A DNA stretch of 64,000 bases from Capra hircus (lineage: Eukaryota; Chordata; Mammalia; Artiodactyla; Bovidae), in assembly GCF_001704415.2 (NCBI RefSeq), contig NC_030816.1:75843713-75907712 (forward strand), read 5' to 3'. Position numbers and translations under genes: made by a program. Numbering within the stretch: position 1 is the first letter of the stretch; each line of letters starts with the position of its first letter. This document shows positions 34,972 through 45,957 of this stretch, in pieces. The notes beneath the pieces were generated by a model. The model made no database searches, had not been told where the DNA came from, and was given only the letters and a program-made list of their open reading frames with translations.

Positions 34972-35289
34972 GACTTGCTTGGTGCCGTGGAGGCCAAAGA
35001 AGCTCTTGAAAGGGAAGTTAAGGTCTTCCAAGAAAGGCTGCTTGCTGGTCAGCGGGTCTGGGATGCCTCAAAGCAGGAGCTGAGCGTCTTGAAGAAGAGC
35101 TCTTCGGAGCTGGAGAAGAGTTTGAAGGCCAGCCTGGAGGCAACTGCGGCCTCCCAGACCGAGCTCTCCTCATTTAGGGAGAAGATAGCAGCCCTCCTGA
35201 GGGGCAGCTGGGGCACACTGAGGCCCTCAGAGGATGCCATTCTGGAGAGGATTCGAGAAATGGGCAGCCAGGAAGAGAGCGGGAAACAG
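34972..35289 (+). CDS. CCDC170: CCDC170 coding exon 6 (106 codons)
   Basis: The exon is 318 nt, the longest here, phase 0 to phase 0. The acceptor is the AG at 34970-34971 (AATTATTTTAG). The donor is CAG|GTGAGT at 35290, a consensus match. It reads DLLGAVEAKEALEREVKVF, then QERLLAGQRVWDASKQELS, through SFREKIAALLRGSWGTL to GSQEESGKQ. The first three quarters are coiled coil; the part around AALLRGSWGTLRPSEDAI has Gly, Pro and Trp and probably breaks the helix. It is separated by a 16 kb repeat-filled intron from the preceding exon. Confidence 0.95.
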
Positions 35290-35400
35290 GTGAGTGGGGG
35301 TTGGGGGCTTACAAGCTTCTTAAGGATGGTCAGCTCCTTCATTTAGCATATTCAGCGAGTGAGTTGTCTGAGTTAGTCAAAGTGTTTCTTCCCCAAGCAT

Positions 35401-35600
35401 TAGTCGCTCAGTCATGTCCGACTCTTTACAACACTGTGGACCCTACCCGCCAGGCTTCTTGGTCCGTGGAATTCTCCAGGCAAGAACACTGGAGTGGATT
35501 GCCATTCCCTTCTCCGGTGGACCTTCCTAGCCCAGGGATCAAAGCTGGGTCTCCTGCATTGCAGGCAGATTCTTTATCATCTGAGCCATGAGGGAAGCCC
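35401..35600 (-). mobile_element. Bov-tA SINE, antisense
   Basis: Reverse complement of Bov-tA (AGTCGCTCAGTCATGTCCGA to CTGAGCCATGAGGGAAGCCC). A likely duplication with one mismatch, AGTTAGTCAAA / AGTTAGTTAAA, lies at 35371-35381 and 35602-35612; this would place its tail at 35382-35400. Confidence 0.9.
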
Positions 35601-35645
35601 AAGTTAGTTAAAAGCAGCATTTAAATGTGGTTGTACTACTTTCAG

Positions 35646-35676
35646 GGATTCCCAGGTGGCTCAGTGTTAAAGAATC
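35646..35676 (+). mobile_element. 31-bp tRNA-head insertion with duplication
   Basis: The 31 bases match only the first part of a Bov-tA/CHR tRNA-like head (CCCAGGTGGCTCAG, then TTAAAGAATC). They are bracketed by an exact 10-bp duplication CTACTTTCAG (35636-35645, 35677-35686). The B box, SINE body and tail are all absent. Confidence 0.75.
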
Positions 35677-35909
35677 CTACTTTCAGTTATATATTATATT
35701 TTTGAAGTCACATCTCACTGTGAATGATGTGGGTTCTGGACGCAGAGCTACCCATGCTGAATCTTGTCTCTACTGCACGCTCACTTGCTCCAGATGTGAG
35801 GTTCCTGAGAGGACAGCCTCTGAGATTCTTTTTTTCCCCTGGCCTACTGTAGAGGGACAGTCCAGGGTCCACACCCCTATCTGAAACCCCTGAGGCCTGC
35901 TGTGGGGTG

Positions 35910-36480
35910 TTTTCTTTTCTTCTCTCTTTTAAATTGGAGTGTAATTGCTTTACAGTGTTTTGTTCGTTTCTGCTATATAACTACGTGCATCAGCCATATG
36001 TATAGATACATCCCCTCCCTCTTGGACCTCCTTCCCACCTCGCCCCCATCCCACCCCTCTATGTCATCAGAAAACCCTGAGCTGGGCTCCCTGTACTATG
36101 CAGCAGCTTTCCGCTAGCTATCTATTTTACACATGACAGTGTGTATACTGGGAAAGATTGAGGGTAGGAGGAGAAGGGGACATCAGAGGATGAGATGGCT
36201 GGATGGCACTACCGACTCAGTGGGTATGAGTTTGAGCAAACTCCGGCAGATAGTGAAGGACAGGCGTGCTGCAGTCCATGGGGTCACAGAGTCAGACACG
36301 ACTTAGCGACTGAACAACAACAAAGCGCATACATGCCAATGTACTCTCTTGGTTCACCCCCCCTCCTCTTCTCACCCTGTGCCCATCTCTCCGTTTTCTA
36401 CACTTGCGTCACTATTCCTGTGCTGCAGACAGGCTCATCTGTACCATTTTTCTGCTGCTGTTTTCGAATTCAGAATTTTT
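35910..36480 (-). repeat. L1 3' UTR, antisense, split by BovB
   Basis: Reverse complement of an artiodactyl L1 tail at 35910-36148 (GTAATTGCTTTACAGTGTTT, TATCTATTTTACACATGACA). It resumes after a BovB piece at about 36330-36480 (CATACATGCCAATGTACTCT to ATCTGTACCATTTTTCTG). Confidence 0.85.
36149..36325 (+). mobile_element. BovB 3' tail, sense, short
   Basis: About 177 bp of BovB 3' end (GGGAAAGATTGAGGGTAGGA to CTGAACAACAACAAAG) inserted in an antisense L1. Flanks GTGTATA / GCGCATA are only approximately duplicated. Confidence 0.85.
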
Positions 36481-37506
36481 CAGCATTTAGAAAGGTCGTA
36501 TAGTCCCCAGGAAGGTAGTGGAGAAAGGACCTTGACACGCTGCTCCTCAGTGGGTTCCGGTTAGCATTCCATAATCAACCACGTTCATCTTCTGCAGCAA
36601 AAGCTACGAACAGCTTGGCTTCATGGGCTCCATCAGGACTGTGCAGAGCCACGGTCACTTCAGGTCAGGGTTTGTTGCCAGATCCCATCAGGTCAAGCTT
36701 TGCCAGCCAGTGAGTTTTGGGAAAAAAACCCGTCAGCTTTCAGATCCTTTGGGATTTTGGAATTGCAGATAAGAGTTGCTAGGCCTGCAACCGGATCTGG
36801 CTCTTAAGGTTATTGTTTGTTGTAAACCTTAAATTAAAAAAAAATTATTATGAAGTCTTTAACACACTGTCTGGACTATAGCAATGATAAATATTAAGTA
36901 TTGCTGCCCTGGTCCCGCCTCCTCTCTCACCTCCTCTCTCCTTCTCTTCTTTTCCTAATGTACCTGAAACAGTCTTTCAGAGGACCTGTTTAACAAGTGG
37001 ATTTAAAAATGGTTTACATCACACATATGACTGAAGCTTGCTTAATTTTGTTATCTTATTTCTATTATTAACAGTTCTTCTTTCCCATAAAGCTTTGCTT
37101 AGCCATGTCAGGTTCAGCCCAGACTCTATTTAAGTCATCATTAAATCCAGATTTTAAAGTCCTAATTAATGAGGTTTTTAACTAAATAACATCCAAATCC
37201 TATGATATTCATGAATATGATTCTTTAATTCCATTAGGAACTATTTCTTCTTTTGAGTTCATTCTTTGATCAAAAGGTGAAAATGAACTTTTTCGTCTTT
37301 TAACATTCCTCAAAAACTCAGACTGAACACTAACACACAGTTCAGGGTTACCTTTGTAAATTTCCTTTAATGCAAAGACATTTTAAATTCCCTCTGAAAA
37401 CTCTGCAAAATTCACTCGTGCTCCGGCAGCAGCCCCAGTGACTCCTTTGTCCAAGTGTAGGATTCTCTTTGTGGATAGAAAATGTTCATCCCATAACATG
37501 TGTGGG

Positions 37507-37714
37507 GCTTCCCTGGTAACTCAGACAGTAAACAACCCTCCTGCAATGCAGGAGACCCGGGTGCAGTCCCTGGGTCGGGAAGATCCCCTTGAGAAGAAAG
37601 TAGCAACCCACTCCAGTATTCTTGCCTGGAGAATCCCATGGACAGAGGAGCCTGGGGGGCTAGAGCCCATGGGGTCACAAAGAGTCGGTCACGACTGAGC
37701 GGCTAATTCGCAGG
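37507..37714 (+). mobile_element. Bov-tA SINE
   Basis: Head GCTTCCCTGGTAACTCAGAC and BovA body. Flanking duplication TAACATGTGTGGG / TAACATGTGCGGG (37494-37506, 37715-37727) has one mismatch. Confidence 0.92.
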
Positions 37715-38711
37715 TAACATGTGCGGGTCTCTGAGGGTCACTCAGTCTATCTTAGGATTCAGTACACATACAGGTCCTGGGTTGGAGGAGAAAATTATTT
37801 ACAGGACTGAGAAAAGCTTCATTAAGTATGTTACCTTGAACAGTAATAGACGTACTTCAATAGCCAATGGATCTTTGCCATTACATTTTATTGCTTCCCT
37901 CTTCTATTTTTCCAAATGTTTTCCTAAAACTATTTTAATTCCAGCATGTAAAACATGGCATAAAGTTGTCAGCATGATGTATATGTTTATTTTCTAAAAC
38001 AAAATGATGTAAATTGGTTAAGCTGGCTATGCCCTCCCCCTCTCCTCGTAAAAATGAGAATGAGTCAGAGCCTTTTTAGTGCCTTTGTCTGCCATTCCTA
38101 GCCTGTAATTTTTTTTTCAATAGCTGCCCTCACTCTTTAAAAGCCTGAAATCAAGCCTGTAGCTGGCATCTTGTGTGACTCATCTTCAAGTAAAATCAGG
38201 GGAAAACGGATTTCATATATTGTCTTAGAACTGTTTCTGAAGAATGGGAGCTTTACAGGTTGATGAATCTGCTGCGGAGGGTGCATCCCCTGCCAGCTGT
38301 CGGGGATAAACACACAGTCCCCAGCTAAGTAACACCCACGTGCCCTGGGCCTGGCAAATCCTCCCCTTCACCGTGACTCCGACTCACTGAACATTGCTTT
38401 TCTTGTTTACCTCTTTGCTATTCGTTTTCACTCTCCTGGATTTGCAATTCTGGGTAGAACTCAGGACACCACCCAAATGTTTTTCAGTAAGTGGTTTCTA
38501 CTTGTTCCATGCTCTTCTGATTATAGCAAAACCTAATTTTCTTTTTAAGTACTTTACTATACTCTAGAGCAGGATTTCTCAGCTGTTGACATTTGGGGCT
38601 GGAATATCCTTTGTTGTAAAAGCGGTTCTGTGCATTGTAGGATGTTTAGCAACATCTCCAGCTTCTACTCACTAGATACGCCCCAACTGGTGACAACCAG
38701 TGGTGTCTCTG

Positions 38712-39132
38712 TGCGTGTGTGTGCTGTCACTTCAGTTGTATCCAACTCTGCAATCCTATGCTCACCAGGTAGCTCACCAGGTTCCTCTGTCCATGGGATT
38801 CTCCTGATGAGAATATTGGAGTGGGCTGCCATGCCCTCCTCCAGGGGATCTTCCCAGCTCAGGGGTCAAACCCAAGTCTCTTATTAGCAGGTGGCTTCCC
38901 TGGTGGCTCAGACAGTAAAGCGTCTGTCTACAATGTGGGAGACCTGGGTTCTATCCCTGGATCGGGAAGATCTGCTGGAGAAGGAAATGGCAATCCACTC
39001 CAGTACTCTTGCCTGGAAAATCCCATGGTCAGAGGAACCTGATAGGTTACAGTCCATGGGGTCGCAAAGAGTCAGACATGACTGAGCGACTTCACTTTCA
39101 CTTTCTTTACCACTAGTGCCACCTGGGAAGAC
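38712..39132 (-). mobile_element. Bov-tA SINE, antisense, split by another SINE
   Basis: Antisense Bov-tA from about 38715 to 38890, resuming at about 39103-39132 (TTTACCACTAGTGCCACCTG). The gap is filled by a sense Bov-tA. It sits in the MER5-like relic. Confidence 0.82.
38892..39102 (+). mobile_element. Bov-tA SINE, sense, nested
   Basis: Complete head (GGCTTCCCTGGTGGCTCAGA) and BovA body to GACTGAGCGACTTCACTTTC, inserted within the antisense Bov-tA of 38712-39132. Confidence 0.9.
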
Positions 39133-39146
39133 CTAGTGATTTCTCT

Positions 39147-39353
39147 AGTGTTAGTGACTCAATTGTGTCCGACTCTTTGCAACCCCATGGACTGTAGCCC
39201 ACTAGGCTCATCTGTCCATGGGATTCTCCAGGCAAGAACACTGGAGTGGGTTGCCATTCCCTTCTCCAGGGGGTCTTCCCGACCCAGGGATCAAACCTAG
39301 ATCTCCTGCTTTGTAGGCAAATTCTTTATCATCTGAGCCACCAGGGAAGCCCC
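39147..39353 (-). mobile_element. Bov-tA SINE, antisense, second at same target
   Basis: Reverse complement of a full Bov-tA ending GAGCCACCAGGGAAGCCC. Bordered by target-like repeats AGTGATTTCTCTA (about 39134-39146) and GTGGTGTCTCTG (39354-39365). Confidence 0.9.
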
Positions 39354-40054
39354 GTGGTGTCTCTGGATATTGCCAAATGACCCTGGGAAATGAAACTGCC
39401 CCTAGTTGAAAACCTCTCTTTTAGAGGAATGTTCTAATGTGGAGTTCCCAGGAATTCTAAATGAGTATTTCAGTTTATGTAGCCTTGAAATTTCAGCACA
39501 CTTGTAACAAGTATTTTTGAAATAATGATTTCTTGCACAATGACAGGAAACTGTGATATTTTCAGATTTCAAAGTATTGAGGTAAGCATTTGTTTGTTTG
39601 TTTTGAACTTTTAGATATTTCCTAGCTGGCTAATTATCTGGCTGAGAATTGACCATGAGTGATTCCTATGTTGCCTCCTTAATTGCAAACAAATTGGTAC
39701 AGACTCCCAAACATTTTTCTAGACAGCTCTTCTGTTCCACTTTAGAGCACATACAAGGCTATATTTCCTCCAGTGGAGTTTTTTCAGTCCAGCGTGAGAG
39801 CCCTGGGGACTCAGTGTGATACCATAAACAACCTGAGATATTTTTACAACTCCCCTACTCCCCCTTTCTGATCTCTTAACTCTGCTCTGTTCTTAATCCT
39901 CCAATATTCTAAACCAAACATTTACCCAGAAGCTTCAGGTATGCTTGCACTGACGTTTCATCATCCAGTATTATGTTACATAGTCACTCCTGGCTCCAGG
40001 GGCATCTGGGCAAGTCCAAGGACAGAGGTCTCAGCTGTCCCAGGCTCCGAAGTA

Positions 40055-40475
40055 TATTAATTTCCTAGAATGACCATGACAAAGTACCACTACCTAAGTG
40101 GCTTAGACAACAGAAATTTGTTGTCTCGCAACTCTGGAGGCTTGAAGTCCAAAGTCAAAGTGTTGGTAGGATCGGTGTCTTCTGAGTGCCTAGAGGGAAA
40201 ATCTGTTTCAAACCTATCACCTAGCTTCTGATAGCCTCAGACACTCTTTGGTTTATGGATCACATTCTGTGTCTTCATATAATTTTCCCTCCACTTGTGT
40301 GTGTCTCTTTGTCCAAAATTCCCCTCTTAATAAGGACACCAGTCATACTGGATTAGGACCCACCCTCCTGACCTCATTTTAACTTATCTCTGTAAAGATT
40401 CTAATAAGGTCACATTCTGAAGCACCAGGGGACTTCAACACAACTCTTTTGGGGGGACCCAATTCAAACCATAAC
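40055..40475 (-). repeat. MLT1-type LTR (ERVL-MaLR), antisense
   Basis: Reverse complement of an old MaLR LTR: TAAGTGGCTTAGACAACAGA, AATTTGTTGTCTCGCAACTC, then TTAATAAGGACACCAGTCAT and GGGGGGACCCAATTCAAACC. Confidence 0.75.
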
Positions 40476-40876
40476 AGAATTTGACATACACATTGTGGTG
40501 TAGGGTCAGCCCAGTCAATAGTGTTGGCCATACATATGACAAGAAGGAAGGATAATTTGATTGGTTCCTGGTAGCTTATTTTATATATTTCTTAAGTGAA
40601 AATCTAGCTTGAATAATCAGAGAAGAGTTGTTTCTGTCCAGAAGGCACTGGCTCTTAAGTGACCCAAGTGGCTTTTTCTTCAGCTTAGAGCTCTTGTACT
40701 TCCATTGGATTTAATCTTAGGGCAGAAGTGCCTCTCAGGTGAAATCAACAACTCCTTGTCCTTGGAAAGTAAATTAGTTCTCTTAGGGCGTTATGATTTC
40801 ACTTCCAAAATCCAGGCTGCTTGGTTTTGGAGTATTTTAGTTTATTTCAGTGCCTTTTTTTGTTTTTAAAAATTGC

Positions 40877-41000
40877 GATGTTGTTGTTCAGTCGCTCAGT
40901 CGCTCAGTCACATCCGACTCTTTGCAACCCCATGGACTGCAGCACGCCAGGCTTCCTTGTCCTTCATCATCTCCCAGAGCTTGCTCAAACTCATGTCCAC
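40877..41000 (-). mobile_element. BovB 3' tail, antisense, short
   Basis: Short antisense BovB-type terminus: GTTGTTGTTCAGTCGCTCAG, then CCAGGCTTCCTTGTCCTTCA, to CTCAAACTCATGTCCACTGA. It carries a duplicated CAGTCGCT unit. Confidence 0.82.
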
Positions 41001-41061
41001 TGATATGTGTTCTTTAGTACAAGCCACCCTCCTTCCCTGCCCATTCCAGGCATCTCTAGTG

Positions 41062-41279
41062 GTTTGTTTTTTACAGAAATAGAAATTAAGAGTTTAATCA
41101 GAAAAACATCAGTAGGCAACACTTTTTAAAACATTTATATGCTGTGCTGGGTCTTAGTTGCTGCACGAGGCATTTTTAGTTGCAGCATGTGGGATCTAGT
41201 TCCCTCACCAGGGATGGAACCTGGGTCCCCTGCATTGGGAGCTCGGAGTCTAAGCTTCTGGACCACCAGGGAAGTCCCA
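41062..41279 (-). mobile_element. CHR-type SINE, antisense
   Basis: CHR complement from about 41130 (CTGTGCTGGGTCTTAGTTGC) to GGACCACCAGGGAAGTCCC. An exact 11-bp duplication CATCTCTAGTG (41051-41061, 41280-41290) suggests that the A/T-rich bases 41062-41129 belong to its tail. Confidence 0.87.
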
Positions 41280-41892
41280 CATCTCTAGTGTTGAAATTCC
41301 TAGCACGTTTTGTGCCACAGAGTATCAGGGATATGTTAACAGATTATACTAAGAAAAAGGAGAGGGAAAAAAAAAGGAAAAAAGTCTTACTGATTCTTTA
41401 GATTTGTCGGTGTGAAAAGCACAACACAATTTTGCAGTTTTGATGGGAAACATTCACCTGGTCACTGGCATTTGATGTTTCCAAGAACTGAGTCAGATTG
41501 GAATATTAATTTATTTGAATTAAAATATGTAAATTTAACTTTAAAAAGACCTGGTGGTGTCATATGCGTGGAGATCTAGGTAAGCATATGAAGCTAAGTT
41601 CTATGGTGCGTAGAATTTTGGGAAGTTCACAGCTGTTTGCTCCTCTCTGGACACCAGAATCTTGGCAGGACAGCTGGGGAGATTCTGCCCAGGTCAGCCA
41701 CACTGGTGTTTGTAAAAGTCATACTCTGCTGAATCTATAATTTCCATGGATCACTGTCAGGTCCACACAGGATAAAGATGTAAGAGGGACCCTCTCACCT
41801 CCGATTCAACACATTTGTTCCTTATTTGTCTTTCCCAGAAAGATTTCTAGTTGAAAAACAGCTTCTGTGATCTGAAAACAGTTTGGGAAATA

Positions 41893-42104
41893 TGTGTATG
41901 CGTGCTCAGTCGCTTCAGTTGTGTCTGACACTTTGCGACCCTATGGACTGTAGCCCACCAGGCTCCTCTGTGGGATTTTCCAGGCAAGAATACTGGAGTG
42001 GGTTGCCATGCTCTCCTTCAGGGAATCTTCCCAACTCAGGGATCGAACCTGCGTCTCCCGTACTGCAGGTGGATTCTTTATCCACTGAACCACCTGGGAA
42101 GCCC
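41893..42104 (-). mobile_element. Bov-tA SINE, antisense
   Basis: Reverse complement of Bov-tA (GTGCTCAGTCGCTTCAGTTG to CTGAACCACCTGGGAAGCCC). A short internal deletion near 41969 removes part of the TGTCCATGGGATT block. Confidence 0.9.
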
Positions 42105-42856
42105 TGGAGAAACGTGATAGAGGACAATCCCTGAAAAACTTCTCAAACTCCGTATGACACAAGAACAGTATTGGATGAGCCCACATCCTGGAGGAGTAAT
42201 GCTGATGATACAAGTGGTGCAGTGTGCTGAACTTCAACTGGGAATGAGATACTGTGCTAATCAAATGGTCATTAATTTAGCTCATTTTCTCATAAGAACA
42301 AAGTCTGAGTTTCAGTGAGGTTCATTTCTTGCTTCAGTTAACACACTGGTCAGGGGAAGGGTGAGGACTTGAAATCAGGACTGTCTGACTCCCGAGTTCC
42401 TGTCCCACAGTCTGGCCTACATCAGGTGTCTGCCTCTTCCTTCCGGGTCATTATCGCTCCCTGAGCCAGTTATTGCACTCCCTCGTTGTCTTGACTGATG
42501 TCTATGGAAGACTTGGCTCTCCTCTGGTAAGGTGTGCAGCATGCTGAATGTGGCTAAGCGATCACAGTTTCCCATCTTTCCAACTGAGATTTTCTGCATT
42601 TGTTTGCCCTTTGGCTTCCTTCTCTTTGCCAGGTCAACTATGGGATGGAAGTGTCAAAGAATCTTCGGGTAGAAAGACTTACTTTTGACTTAGAGTCCAA
42701 TATGAAACCACATTTTCAGTTGCACAGAAACATGTGTCATCTCTTGTTCAATGTCATTAGAGTTTTGGAGGTTACTTTGTGTATTGTACTTGATGCATTT
42801 TTTCTGTTAAGATCAGATCTGCTATTAGTAAGTACTAAGGGCATATTCATTGTAAG

Positions 42857-43122
42857 GACTGATGCTGAAGCTCCAATATTTTGGCCACCTGATATGAAGA
42901 GCCAACTCATTGGAAAAGATCCTGATGCTGGGAAAGATTGAAGGCAAAAGGTGAAGTGGGCAGCAGAGAATGAGATGGTTATGTGGCATCGCCAACTCAA
43001 TGGACATGAGTTTGAGCAAACTCTGGGAGATAGCAGAGGACAGAGGAGCCTGGTGTACTGTAGCCCATGGTGTCCAAAGAGTCGGGCATGACTTAGTGCC
43101 TGAACAACAACAACAACAAAGT
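42857..43122 (+). mobile_element. BovB 3' tail, sense
   Basis: 266-bp truncated BovB end: GACTGATGCTGAAGCTCCAA, then CCTGATATGAAGAGCCAACT, to CTGAACAACAACAACAACAA. Confidence 0.88.
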
Positions 43123-43791
43123 GTAGAAAATATGAAAGGGGGGTTCTGAGAGCCTCATAGTGTATAATGAAAGTAGGAATTTCCTTCAGAAATGTAATTC
43201 TTTGGATATGGTACTAAGCAGCTTGTCATCAAATATCTGATTTCAAGCACCTTCAGGAGTATAGCATTAACTGAATTATAGACATGGGAACTTGAAAGTC
43301 TTAGAAGCACAAAATTAGAGCTCAAGTAATTTAACCTTCCTGACTGTAGCACTTCAGTCCACCCCATAATATTCTTAACAGAGGGTTGGCCAAATCCTAG
43401 CCATCTCCAGGGACTGGCACTTCACTACCTGACATGAGAAGATGCTTAAAGTATGAGGTAAACACAAAACCTCCAAACTGCTATATGATGTCTCAACTAT
43501 ATTTTAGCAATACATACAAATACATTATTTTAAAAGAGTAATAGTTGTTTCCTCTGGGTGATGGGATCATAGGAATTAGGTTTTTGCTTATTTACATATT
43601 TGTTTTTGTCTGTAATGCATCTTTTACAACGAGTATGTATTACTTTGAAATTATGGTGACAGGAAAATCCTTTACATAGAAATAGAAGTCTTTGATATAT
43701 ACCTGTTTGTCCTCAACTTGAACTCTGAAAGCAACGCAGAACAAATCTCATTGTTCTTCTGTATAATAGCCTTTTAAAATATTTGAACACA

Positions 43792-43833
43792 ATATTGTAA
43801 AGTAATTAGCCTCCAATTAAAATAAATAATTAC
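43792..43833 (+). mobile_element. 42-bp L1 tail micro-insertion
   Basis: Contains only the last bases of an L1 3' UTR (ATATTGTAAAGTAATTAGCC, then CTCCAATTAAAATAAATAAT). An exact 15-bp duplication AAATATTTGAACACA (43777-43791, 43834-43848) brackets it. Confidence 0.85.
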
Positions 43834-44547
43834 AAATATTTGAACACAGCTTGAATATCTTCTTGCCTTTAGGTTTGATTGTTTGCAGATAGGTGGATGG
43901 GAATTTTAAAAAAAGAAACCATCAAAACCAAATAAACTTATGACCTTAAACTTATTTTTTTTAATTGAGTTCAACATTTTCTGAAAATGGGGTTTGGTGG
44001 AATCAGTTTGAGTATTCTCTAAGTATACCTGAGGTGTTTGGTAAATTTAAATTCTTGGTTTAAGGGAAGGTCAGGAAAAGAAGAGAAACTCCTGGAAAGG
44101 ATGGAAGCATGGGGTAAGGTAGGGGTTGGGGGGAGTTTGGGGTCCTTTAATGGAGAAACAGTGACTTTATGCTCTGAAAGAGGAGGTGGTAGTTAAATCC
44201 CCCTGCCTCCTTCTGCTCTGCTGTTGACCCTATTCTGACTCACTGTATTAAAGGAATTTTGATCTTTCGAATGCTGACACAATGACATTGCTCCTTAACT
44301 GTGCATCACAGCTGCAGTACCACTGCAGTTTAGTGCATGAGTAACCAATACTCAATACAAAGTTCTAAATAAAGCTTGGAAAAATATGTTTCTGCACTTC
44401 AATTTCCAATTACAGCCCAAGGTTATCTATCAAAGTTAACTTCCTGTGTAATCTGAATGTGCTATATGTGGCAGAAGAGTTTCTCTAGAAAATGGTTATA
44501 GTTTTTCAAAGTACTTTATGTCTGAATTCTTTTTTCCGGTTAAGCTT

Positions 44548-44935
44548 GTTTCTTTTTTCTTGGAGTATAATTGCATTGCATTGTTGTGTTAGTTTTGCTG
44601 TGCAGTAAAGTGAAGCAGCTATATGTGTGCATATATCCCCTTTCTCTTGAACCACTCTCATCCCACCCATTTGTTAATAGGTCATCAAAAAGCACAGAGT
44701 TGAGCTCCCTGTGCTGGACAGCAGCTTCCCACTAGCTGCTGTCTATTTTAGACATGGTAATGTATGTCAATCCTAATCTCCCAACTTGTCCCCACGCTCT
44801 CCCTCCCCTGATGTGACCACAAGTGCGTTCTATACGTTTCCGGCTCTATTCCTGCCCTGTAGATTGGTTCACCTGTACCATTTTTCTAGATTCCACATGT
44901 ATGTGTTAATATACGATACTTGCTTTTCTCTCTTT
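44548..44935 (-). repeat. L1 3' UTR tail, antisense
   Basis: Reverse complement of an artiodactyl L1 end: GGAGTATAATTGCATTGCAT, TTGAGCTCCCTGTGCTGGAC, then GGTTCACCTGTACCATTTTT. Confidence 0.87.
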
Positions 44936-44967
44936 CCAACTGAACTTCGAAACTCCTAAATTAATAA

Positions 44968-45085
44968 TGGGACTTGCATGACAGTCCAGTGGTTAAGATT
45001 TCAAGCTTCCAATGCAAAGGGTGTGGATTTGCTCCCTGGTCAGGGAACTAAGATCCTATATGCCATGTGGCCAAGGTAGCTTTAG
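44968..45085 (+). mobile_element. CHR-type SINE, sense
   Basis: Diverged CHR: GGGACTTGCATGACAGTCCA, TCCCTGGTCAGGGAACTAAG, then CATGTGGCCAAGG. It lies about 290 bp before exon 7. Confidence 0.83.
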
Positions 45086-45369
45086 GGGTAAGTAAAGGTT
45101 TTCCCTCAAGACTTCCCAAAGAACTTGCTTAAGGAATGATGTAAAAATTAAAAATACCAATCAAAAATGTTTTGCTAGATAATGAATGTAGATTTATTTC
45201 AAGCAGAGGCAAATACAGCTATCAGTTACCTATTTTTAAAATTTAATTGTTACAAAGAATCTGAACGTTGGAGTTATAAATAGTTGTATCTTTGGGGTTG
45301 AGAGCTAGATTTTAACACTTTGTTGCATCTGAAACAAGGCTTATCCTTGTTCTGTGTCTTTGTTTCCAG

Positions 45370-45570
45370 ATGGTCTCCCAGCTTGAAGCCCAAATATCTA
45401 AGCTTGTTGAACAGTTGGGAAATGAGTCCCAGTTTCACCAGAAAGCTCTGCAGAGAGCCCAGAAAGCAGAAAACAAGTTGGAGACTCTTCAGGGCCAGCT
45501 GACACACCTGGAGGAAGAGCTGGTCTCTGGAGGTGTTCTGCGAGATGATTTGAATTTCGAGAAGCAAAAA
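45370..45570 (+). CDS. CCDC170: CCDC170 coding exon 7 (67 codons)
   Basis: The exon is 201 nt, phase 0 to phase 0. The acceptor is CTTTGTTTCCAG ending at 45369. It reads MVSQLEAQISKLVEQLG, then NESQFHQKALQRAQKAENK, to GGVLRDDLNFEKQK. The first codon is ATG, but this is an internal Met, not a start. The donor is AAA|GTAATA at 45571, of moderate strength. The frame continues directly into YLKFLDQLSEKM in the next exon, which supports the junction. Confidence 0.95.
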
Positions 45571-45845
45571 GTAATAACATGAGGGCCGGCTCATGGGTGG
45601 AAACATCTGTTGCAATATAAGATTTTATGTAAATATTTTGAATTTTACAGTACTTTGGTATCTTGGTGAACTTCTGAGTCATGAGTAAATTTCAGGGAAC
45701 AATGGGTATTGTTTTGGGGTTTCTTCCTATTTTTGGAGCTTCCTTGATCCAAATTAATTCACTTAAATTCAACAGGTATTTATTGAATATCTATTATATA
45801 TGAAACTCTGATGGTTTGGGGGTAAGGTATGAATAACACATAGTT

Positions 45846-45957
45846 CTTTTTTTCTTGACTTTTCCGTGGGGCATGTGAGATCTTCCCCAACCAGGGATCG
45901 AACCTGTGCCTCTTGCATTGGGAGCACAGTCTTAACCACTGGATTGCCAGAAAAGTC
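45846..45957 (-). mobile_element. CHR-type SINE, antisense
   Basis: Short CHR complement: AACCAGGGATCGAACCTGTG, then TTAACCACTGGATTGCCAGA. Imperfect flanks AACACATAGTTCTT / AACATACTGTTCTT. Confidence 0.83.

Larger units (their letters stand above)
38570..39418 (-). mobile_element. MER5-like hAT (Charlie) relic carrying nested SINEs
   Basis: The outer parts (38570-38711 and 39354-39418) read as an antisense MER5-type element: CAGGATTTCTCAGCTGTTGACATTT-like start, GCATTGTAGGATGTTTAGCA, then GATATTGCCAAATGACCCTG and a CTAGTTGAAAACCTCT end. Outer 8-bp flanks CTCTAGAG / TTTTAGAG (38562-38569, 39419-39426) fit a decayed hAT duplication. Three SINEs lie inside. Confidence 0.78.
35290..45369 (+). 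other. CCDC170: Intron 6 (10 kb)
   Basis: This 10080 bp intron holds Bov-tA SINEs, a 31-bp tRNA-head insertion (35646-35676), antisense L1 tails (35910-36480 and 44548-44935), three short BovB pieces (36149-36325, 40877-41000, 42857-43122), a MER5-type hAT with stacked SINEs (38570-39418), an MLT1 (40055-40475), CHR SINEs and a 42-bp L1 micro-insertion (43792-43833). The stretches 36490-37490, 37730-38560, 39430-40050, 41300-41880, 42110-42850, 43130-43770 and 43850-44540 show nothing specific. Confidence 0.85.

Noticed and set aside
42600..42941. 113-codon + strand frame with an acceptor-like sequence before it
   Set aside because: It has no coiled-coil character or similarity I recognise, does not fit the CCDC170 frame between exons 6 and 7, and runs into a BovB tail.
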